Source: an uncultured Candidatus Competibacteraceae bacterium (lineage in GTDB: Bacteria > Pseudomonadota > Gammaproteobacteria > Competibacterales > Competibacteraceae). Taken from it: DNA of 37,031 bases. The position numbers and the translations under genes were made by a program. Below are positions 30,904-37,031 of the stretch, one piece after another. The stretch spans positions 1 to 37,031 of the forward strand of contig CAIRZE010000044.1 of the NCBI GenBank assembly GCA_903882995.1. Direction: 5' to 3'. Under the pieces are notes generated by a model. It saw only the letters and a list, made by a program, of their open reading frames with translations, made no database searches and was not told where the DNA came from. Numbering within the stretch: position 1 is the stretch's first letter; the number at the start of each line of letters is the position of its first letter.

Positions 30904-32997
30904 CTACAGCGTTCCGATATCAGCTGGTGGGCGGCTCCAATATAATATATGTAGTCTTCGCAATGAAGCTGGATCTGCAATTAAATCTCTCTTTTGCGAT
31001 GCACTCAAACTGTTTGGCCCATCGTCTTCCAATTGATTAATCAATCCATCCAGATAATGCTGGTGTCGTCTCCCCGGTGGCTCTCGTTCCGGTAACAATG
31101 AAAGATGGAGTGCGTTTACATAGGGATCTATCAAAGTCTGTACAAAGCGGCTATATGGTTTTTCTCGTAGAATCGATAATACTGGAGCCTCTTTGAGGTT
31201 TACCTCCAAATAGTGTAACACTGCTGGCTTTTTAGTTTCTTCAGGTATTAAAAATAAACCAAGTCTTCGTGATACTCGTCCCAAATTGATACTACTGGAT
31301 AGTATTGACACCGGTATTGAGAGGATTAGACCAGCCAGCACCGGCGTGAACCACCAGAAGAATGCTGGTATATACAAATAGCTCAGTATACCAGTTAGAA
31401 GGCCAATAATAGTATGACCACCATGCGCTAGTACTGCCTCCTTAAAACTAGTCATGTGATCTCCTCGCTGTTGCTGTGGCCAGCCTACTGCACGGTGCAT
31501 TAGAATCGCCAGTACGAACTTAGTTTGAAACAACATTAACACAGGTGCCGTTAGAACTGAAAAGACAGTCTCTAGAACTACACTTGAGGCCGCGCTAACC
31601 AGCCCGCCATAGGACTGTAACAATTTTCTATCTTTTAGTAAAAGTAATAAAGCTAATAACTTAGGCAAAAATAACATGGCAAGAGTTACTAACAGTACAG
31701 TAGTCATCTCAACGGCGAACGAAACAGGCCACACTGGCATCCAATTTTCTCCAAAGAAATATACTAGTTCTTGTTCTTTCTGTAAGTAAGCCTCAGCACC
31801 AGTAGCGACTAGAAACAGTAACCAGAGTGGTGATGCTATATAGGACATCACCCCCATAAAAAAGTGCAGGCGGCTGAGTATATTGAAGCCACGAGACATT
31901 AATAGCCGAAGATGCTGGAGGTTTCCTTGGCACCAACGGCGGTCTCGTTTAGCGTAATCGATCAATGTTGGTGGAATCTCTTCATAGCTACCGTCTAGAT
32001 CGTAAGCTAACCACACTTCCCAGCCTGCCCGGCGCAACAGAGCTGCTTCTACAAAATCGTGACTGAGAATTTCTCCGCCAAAAGGCTCATTACCAGGTAG
32101 TTGGGGTAAGCCGCAGTGATCAAGAAATGGTTGAATTCGAATGATAGCGTTATGTCCCCAATAATTGCTTGCTCCTAACTGCCAATAATTTAGTCCAGCA
32201 GTAAACATTCGACCATATATACCACCTGCAAATTGTAGGATACGAGCGAATAGAGATTCCCTGTTTACCGGCACTGGTGGTGTCTGGATCAAAGCTACTC
32301 CAGGATTACTTTCCAGTATCTGTACCATTTTTACCAAGGTTGCACCCTTCATAAGGCTATCAGCATCTAACACGATCATATAACGGTAGTGGCCACCCCA
32401 ATTGGTACAAAAATCCCTCAGATTGCCAGTCTTTCTACTGCTATTTTCTGGACGATTACGATAGAAAACACGTCCTTTCCCATCTAGTGACTGTACCATA
32501 TCTCGCCAAAGCAGTTCCTCTTCGACCCAAACATCTGGGTCTCTCGTATCACTAAGAATGAAAAAATCGAAACTATCAATCTTGCCGGTATCTACCAGTG
32601 ACCTGTGTATCGCACGTAACCCAGCAAATACCCTGCCCGAGTTTTCATTGTAGATCGGCATTAAAATAGCTGTACATGGTAGCAGTATAGCTTCATTATT
32701 TGGTAACGTTTCAGCAAACTGGCGAGAGATAGACAAACGATCACTCCCAAAAAGAATAATGAAAAAACCCACAAAGGCAGACCAAAAAGAAATGCAGATC
32801 CAAGAAAACAGTATTGTGTATAGTAGCAAGAGAACTAGTTCCATATGACTAAGGCCATCAGTATGGAAAGCGCTAACTAGCAACCCAACAGCAATTATTG
32901 TAGTAATAGCGATCAGGGAAAAGAATATCATCCGGCGGAGATTATGCTCGATGAGCACCAGATGTCTAACGGGTGTAGCCATGGGGAGAGGTTCCAT
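30904..32997 (-). CDS. opgH: Glucans biosynthesis glucosyltransferase H
   Basis: 'ILMPIYNENSGRVFAGLRA', 'YMIVLDADSLM', 'GASNYWGHNAIIRIQPFLDHCGLPQLPG', 'LSHDFVEAALLRRAGWEVWLAYDLDGSYEEIPP', 'RDRRWCQGNLQHLRLL'. Confidence 0.96.
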   Translation of the reverse strand: MEPLPMATPVRHLVLIEHNLRRMIFFSLIAITTIIAVGLLVSAFHTDGLSHMELVLLLLYTILFSWICISFWSAFVGFFIILFGSDRLSISRQFAETLPNNEAILLPCTAILMPIYNENSGRVFAGLRAIHRSLVDTGKIDSFDFFILSDTRDPDVWVEEELLWRDMVQSLDGKGRVFYRNRPENSSRKTGNLRDFCTNWGGHYRYMIVLDADSLMKGATLVKMVQILESNPGVALIQTPPVPVNRESLFARILQFAGGIYGRMFTAGLNYWQLGASNYWGHNAIIRIQPFLDHCGLPQLPGNEPFGGEILSHDFVEAALLRRAGWEVWLAYDLDGSYEEIPPTLIDYAKRDRRWCQGNLQHLRLLMSRGFNILSRLHFFMGVMSYIASPLWLLFLVATGAEAYLQKEQELVYFFGENWMPVWPVSFAVEMTTVLLVTLAMLFLPKLLALLLLLKDRKLLQSYGGLVSAASSVVLETVFSVLTAPVLMLFQTKFVLAILMHRAVGWPQQQRGDHMTSFKEAVLAHGGHTIIGLLTGILSYLYIPAFFWWFTPVLAGLILSIPVSILSSSINLGRVSRRLGLFLIPEETKKPAVLHYLEVNLKEAPVLSILREKPYSRFVQTLIDPYVNALHLSLLPEREPPGRRHQHYLDGLINQLEDDGPNSLSASQKRDLIADPASLRRLHILYWSRPPADIGTL

Positions 32998-33009
32998 ATA
33001 GGATTACAA

Positions 33010-33522
33010 TCATGTGTGGCATATTTTCCGCCACAACAAACGGAATAACCCAAACAGAGAGAATAATCTAATCTGCTGGGTTGGCATGGCTCTAGGAATT
33101 AGTTCTGGAGTAGGTTTAGCAATTGCTAGTCGCAGAGCGTCGAGCGGATGTTCGTCTGTACCAGGTGGATATAATACCATGTTGGGCCAGCCTGGCATCA
33201 CACCACTCAACAGTGCCGCGCGAGCTGCTTTCAGATTGCCCGGATTATTTTGCAAGTTAAGCGACCGTATCAGCCAATCGTCTAATACTGCACTAGCTCC
33301 TATCAGCGCGCGTGCTACTGGATCAATTTCAGGTTGCTCTGGCAGTCTATATGCATGTTGTAAAGCACGTTTGCTTAGCACTACCACTTGCATAGGATCG
33401 GTTACACCCATGCTCTGCCAATAAGATTTTAGTCGACCTAATAAAAATTCACTAGATGGTTGGTTTACAGCTGGTGGTAGATAAGTAGCAGAATAATTGG
33501 TATCTACTTTGCTACGGTCCAC
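33010..33522 (-). CDS. Uncharacterized 170-aa protein encoded between opgG and opgH
   Basis: Complete ORF that overlaps the opgG 3' end by 19 nt and ends 12 nt before opgH. I do not recognise the family. Confidence 0.75.
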   Translation of the reverse strand: MDRSKVDTNYSATYLPPAVNQPSSEFLLGRLKSYWQSMGVTDPMQVVVLSKRALQHAYRLPEQPEIDPVARALIGASAVLDDWLIRSLNLQNNPGNLKAARAALLSGVMPGWPNMVLYPPGTDEHPLDALRLAIAKPTPELIPRAMPTQQIRLFSLFGLFRLLWRKICHT

Positions 33523-35075
33523 TGGTAGCTCCAGGTTTCCGTCAGTACATCATTGTTGAGTTTGAGGAAGCAGCGCAGTTCCGATAGATCACTCCCTTGT
33601 GGCAGTAATTCGAACGATAAGCGCCAACCATTGCTATATGGATTCTTGTGAACCACTACGTTCTGAATCTGACCAGATGATGTGCTGACTACAGCTTCTA
33701 CTGGAGCTTCGTCAGCCAATTTGGCTAGCGCTTCACCGCTGAACTCAAGCACAAACCGCCTAATTGCGGAATTGAGATCGCCAGCACCACCCGCCCCGAT
33801 CCGGCTAGCTAGTGTTCGCCCACCAGATGCTAAACTGGGTATATCTATAAAAAATGACAGTCGATAGTTGAATTCAAATTGTTGGCCTGCTTCGACCTGT
33901 TTCTCTGGTACCCAGAAAGCTGCAATATTATCGTATCTTTCAGCCTCACTGGGAATTTCAATTAACTGTACCCAACCTTTTCCCCATTCTCCTTGTGGCT
34001 CAACCCATACACTGGGGCGAGCCTGATAGTGTGCTTCTAGATCCTGATAGTTATCAAAGGAACGATCACGTTGCAAGAGTCCAAAACCACGCGGATTATT
34101 GTCCTGGTAGGCACTGATGCGCAGTCGAGTAGGATTGTTAAGAGGCCGCCAAATTGACTCACCCTTACCAGTAACAAGGAGAAGACCGTCTGAATCATGT
34201 ACTTGTGGGCGAAAATCATCGAAAAACCTTTCTTTCAAAGCACCATGAAAGAACATGCTAGTCAGAGGTGCTACACCAAATTTCTGTACTTTGTTCCTTA
34301 TGAAGATGCTGGATTTGACATCTATTTGGGTAGCGATGCCTGGCTTAATAACAAATCTGTAAGCACCTGTAACACTTTGGCTGTCTAATAATGCATAAAC
34401 AATCATTTCGGTAGAGTCTTTATTAGGTTTTTCTAACCAGAACTCATGAAAATATGGAAACTCCTCAGTTTTAGGTAAACCAGTATCGATGGCCAATCCG
34501 CGCGCTGATAGTCCATAGTTTTGACTTTGTCCAACAGCACGAAAATAACTAGCCCCTAAAAAGACTGCAACTTCATCGTAATAACTATCAGTATGTAGCG
34601 GGTACAATACTTTGAATCCAGCGAATCCTAGATCCTTGGGTAAGTTATCTGGTACTTGATTATGACCGTAATCAAACAGGTCATTGCCATATTCTACTGG
34701 TTTGCTCTCTCCATCAGCGATTATGTTTATAGATACTGGTCGATTGAACAAAAATCCAAGTGGGGCAAATTGTATCTCAAAAGGTAACCCAGCATCCCGC
34801 CATAAGCTTTTTTCAGCCTTAAATCGGATATCACGATATTGATCATAATCAAGTCGCATTAGAAATTCAGGTAAGTTATTACCAGGGTCTTGAAATGGTT
34901 GTGTGGCTAACATCTCGGCTCTACGCCTGACATCGGCAAAATTAAATCGTTTAGGTGGTGGTGTGATAGCCAGTGTGGTTTCAGGCACGCTAGGTGCGCC
35001 GGCGCTGACTATTGGAAATGACCAGCAGACGAATCCTACCACTAGAATCAAATTGATTGTAATTCGGAATTTCAC
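33504..35075 (-). CDS. opgG: Glucans biosynthesis protein G (periplasmic)
   Basis: Signal peptide, then 'FNFADVRRRAEMLATQPFQDP', 'LDYDQYRDIRFKAEKSLWRDAGLPFEIQFAPLGFLF', 'NPRGFGLLQRDRSFDNYQDLEAHYQARPSVWVEPQGEWGKGWVQLIEIPSEAERYDNIAAFWVP'. Confidence 0.96.
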   Translation of the reverse strand: MKFRITINLILVVGFVCWSFPIVSAGAPSVPETTLAITPPPKRFNFADVRRRAEMLATQPFQDPGNNLPEFLMRLDYDQYRDIRFKAEKSLWRDAGLPFEIQFAPLGFLFNRPVSINIIADGESKPVEYGNDLFDYGHNQVPDNLPKDLGFAGFKVLYPLHTDSYYDEVAVFLGASYFRAVGQSQNYGLSARGLAIDTGLPKTEEFPYFHEFWLEKPNKDSTEMIVYALLDSQSVTGAYRFVIKPGIATQIDVKSSIFIRNKVQKFGVAPLTSMFFHGALKERFFDDFRPQVHDSDGLLLVTGKGESIWRPLNNPTRLRISAYQDNNPRGFGLLQRDRSFDNYQDLEAHYQARPSVWVEPQGEWGKGWVQLIEIPSEAERYDNIAAFWVPEKQVEAGQQFEFNYRLSFFIDIPSLASGGRTLASRIGAGGAGDLNSAIRRFVLEFSGEALAKLADEAPVEAVVSTSSGQIQNVVVHKNPYSNGWRLSFELLPQGSDLSELRCFLKLNNDVLTETWSYQWTVAK

Positions 35076-35491
35076 GGCAAAGACAGCTCCGTCAGTGAGA
35101 TGAATCCATGAAGTTTTTATGGAATACGATCAGATCGAATTTAATATTGTATTGCTGTTCGAGGGTTACATCTATCTCAATTATATATATTAGCTATATC
35201 AGAGTTAATAACGGGCAGAGTAAATTTTCGATAACCCCAGAAGATCAATAAATGTTCTAATTAGTGCAGCAATTTTTTCTACTAGATCCAGGACTCCCTA
35301 TTTCATAAGCTTATATTGTATCTATTGTTTAAACTGATTGGTTTCTTTAGGTCGCTCAGATTCTGAGACAGCTGCTAGGTAGTTACAGCTGAACATATCA
35401 AGAAGCAGAATTGGCTGATAGAGTTCTCACAAATGGACTAAGTCAGTCTATCATAGTGTATTATGTTATACTTACTCTATGATGAAATCAT

Positions 35492-36823
35492 TCAAGAAAT
35501 CTTGCCCCGGCCGATGGCATAGTATATAAATCCCAGTTGGCGCATATAATCTGGATTATAAAGGTTTCTACCGTCGAAAATAATCGGTGTCCTGAGTTGT
35601 TGACGGATCATTTCAAAATTTGGGCTCCGAAATAAGCTCCATTCAGTAACGATGATGAGTGCATCAGCACCAGGTAGAACATCCATTGGCTTATTACATA
35701 GCTGAAGGTCGGAGCGTTCACCGTAAACGCGTTTAGCCTCTTTAATAGCTTTTGGATCGTAAGCACGAACACTACAACCTTCCTGCCACAAAGCTTCTAA
35801 TAAATTTCGGCTAGGTGCCTCACGCATATCATCTGTGCCGGGTTTAAAAGCTAATCCCCACAGTCCAAAAATCCGGCCGTGTAGCTCTCCAGCAAAATGG
35901 TGAAGTATCTTAGCGAAGATAACCATTTTTTGATGCTCATTGACTACTTCTACAGCTTTTATTAGGTTCGGCTCATAGCCTATGGAGCGAGAGAGGTGTT
36001 CTAAAGCTTTTAGGTCTTTTGGAAGGCAAGAACCACCGTAACCACATCCTGGATAAATGAAATGGTAGCCAATTCTTGGATCAGCACCGATACCGATCCG
36101 CACCTGCTCAATGTCTGCACCCAGGCGTTCAGCTATATTGGCCATCTCGTTCATGAAACTAATCTTTGTAGCTAACATAGCGTTTGCAGCATACTTGGTC
36201 ATTTCTGCTGAGCGCACATCCATTTCAATCAACCGGTTGTGGCTGCGATTAAATGGTGCGTATAGCGTGCGCAATTGTAGTGTAGCACTGTTGTCATCAC
36301 AGCCAATGATAATGCGATCTGGTCGCATGAAATCTTTAATCGCTGTTCCTTCTTTCAAAAATTCTGGGTTAGAAACTACTGAGAAAGGGATATCTAATCT
36401 ACGTTTTTCAAGTGCTGCAGTTATAGTATTAATAACAATATTAGCGGTACCTACTGGCACAGTAGATTTGTTTACTACTATCCGATAAGCATCAAGATAC
36501 TGGCCAATGGTATATGCCACAGCACATACGTGCTGCAAATTTGCTGAACCATCTTCGTTTGGCATTGTTCCCACTGTGATGAATTGAAATAGACCGTGGG
36601 AGACACCTATCACTAAATCAGTGGTGAAACGTAAGCGCCCACTGTAACTATTACGTTTCACTAAATCATCAAGACCAGGTTCGTGGATAGGGATTTCACC
36701 CTTTTTGAGCATATTTACCCTATATGCATCGATATCTACACACAGTACATCATTACCCACATCGGCAAAACAGGCACCGGTAACTAGTCCAACATAACCC
36801 AAACCAAAGATGGTAATTTTCAT
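35492..36823 (-). CDS. ugd: UDP-glucose 6-dehydrogenase
   Basis: '[32 protein letters not shown]', 'STVPVGTA', '[23 protein letters not shown]', '[18 protein letters not shown]', '[16 protein letters not shown]'. ATG at 36823 preferred. Confidence 0.97.
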   Translation of the reverse strand: MKITIFGLGYVGLVTGACFADVGNDVLCVDIDAYRVNMLKKGEIPIHEPGLDDLVKRNSYSGRLRFTTDLVIGVSHGLFQFITVGTMPNEDGSANLQHVCAVAYTIGQYLDAYRIVVNKSTVPVGTANIVINTITAALEKRRLDIPFSVVSNPEFLKEGTAIKDFMRPDRIIIGCDDNSATLQLRTLYAPFNRSHNRLIEMDVRSAEMTKYAANAMLATKISFMNEMANIAERLGADIEQVRIGIGADPRIGYHFIYPGCGYGGSCLPKDLKALEHLSRSIGYEPNLIKAVEVVNEHQKMVIFAKILHHFAGELHGRIFGLWGLAFKPGTDDMREAPSRNLLEALWQEGCSVRAYDPKAIKEAKRVYGERSDLQLCNKPMDVLPGADALIIVTEWSLFRSPNFEMIRQQLRTPIIFDGRNLYNPDYMRQLGFIYYAIGRGKIS

Positions 36824-36951
36824 AGGTGCTCCATAGAATAACAAGTAGGTATTTTTAGTGAATGTCCGAGTTACTATAGATATTTTTTGATGGGACGCAT
36901 TCTGAACACAGCTCTGAATTTGTGAGTTTTGCTAGGATTTATAGAGATTTT

Positions 36952-37031
36952 ATGACCGGTGTGGCCGTGTTCGCCCTGTTTCTGACTTTGATAACCATAT
37001 TTTTTGCCGGGACGTTCGTAAAGCCGCTGCG
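36952..37031 (+). CDS. Partial N-terminus of a membrane protein (truncated by the window edge)
   Basis: ATG at 36952 reads MTGVAVFALFLTLITIFFAGTFVKPLR..., one hydrophobic segment followed by basic residues, open to the window end. Possibly the N-terminal anchor of an SPFH/slipin-type protein, but too short to assign. Confidence 0.35.
   Translation, partial: MTGVAVFALFLTLITIFFAGTFVKPL

Noticed and set aside
30681-30980. 99-aa - strand ORF downstream of opgH
   Set aside because: Overlaps the opgH 3' end out of frame. The rest is low-complexity, translated from short pyrimidine-rich repeats (ctctatcttcca x2). Probably not a gene, although untested.
1-37031. CRISPR arrays, IS elements, prophage, toxin-antitoxin or defence genes
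   Set aside because: I looked for regularly spaced repeats, transposase/integrase motifs and small paired ORFs and saw none that could be supported.

Overview
The window is an AT-biased bacterial chromosome segment that reads as gammaproteobacterial, with Pseudomonas-like gene order in several places. It is dominated by housekeeping genes: parE, pip, hemH, zapE, cysQ, mutS, pncC-recA-recX-alaS-lysC-csrA-tRNA-Ser-tRNA-Arg, yqgE-ruvX-pyrR-pyrB-pyrC', tRNA-Arg, orn, yggS-proC-yggT, an MltD-like lytic transglycosylase, ETF-ubiquinone oxidoreductase, tRNA-Ser, opgG-orf170-opgH and ugd. Summing my CDS calls gives roughly 80% coding. Several intergenic regions are long (300-700 bp), and at least two contain recognisable gene remnants: a + strand D-glycerate/hydroxypyruvate dehydrogenase relic (about 4759-5015) and a - strand cytochrome c5-type relic (about 22665-22978, with a CxxCH motif out of frame from its N-terminus). 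This pattern fits a genome undergoing reduction, such as a symbiont or host-restricted lineage. I found no mobile element, prophage, CRISPR array or defence island, and no clearly novel system. The observations most worth following up are the two pseudogenes, a dihydroorotase-like protein that has lost most metal ligands, an unassigned ORF translationally coupled between opgG and opgH, a lineage-specific-looking lipoprotein, and a perfect CTGT-N8-ACAG LexA-type box upstream of recA.
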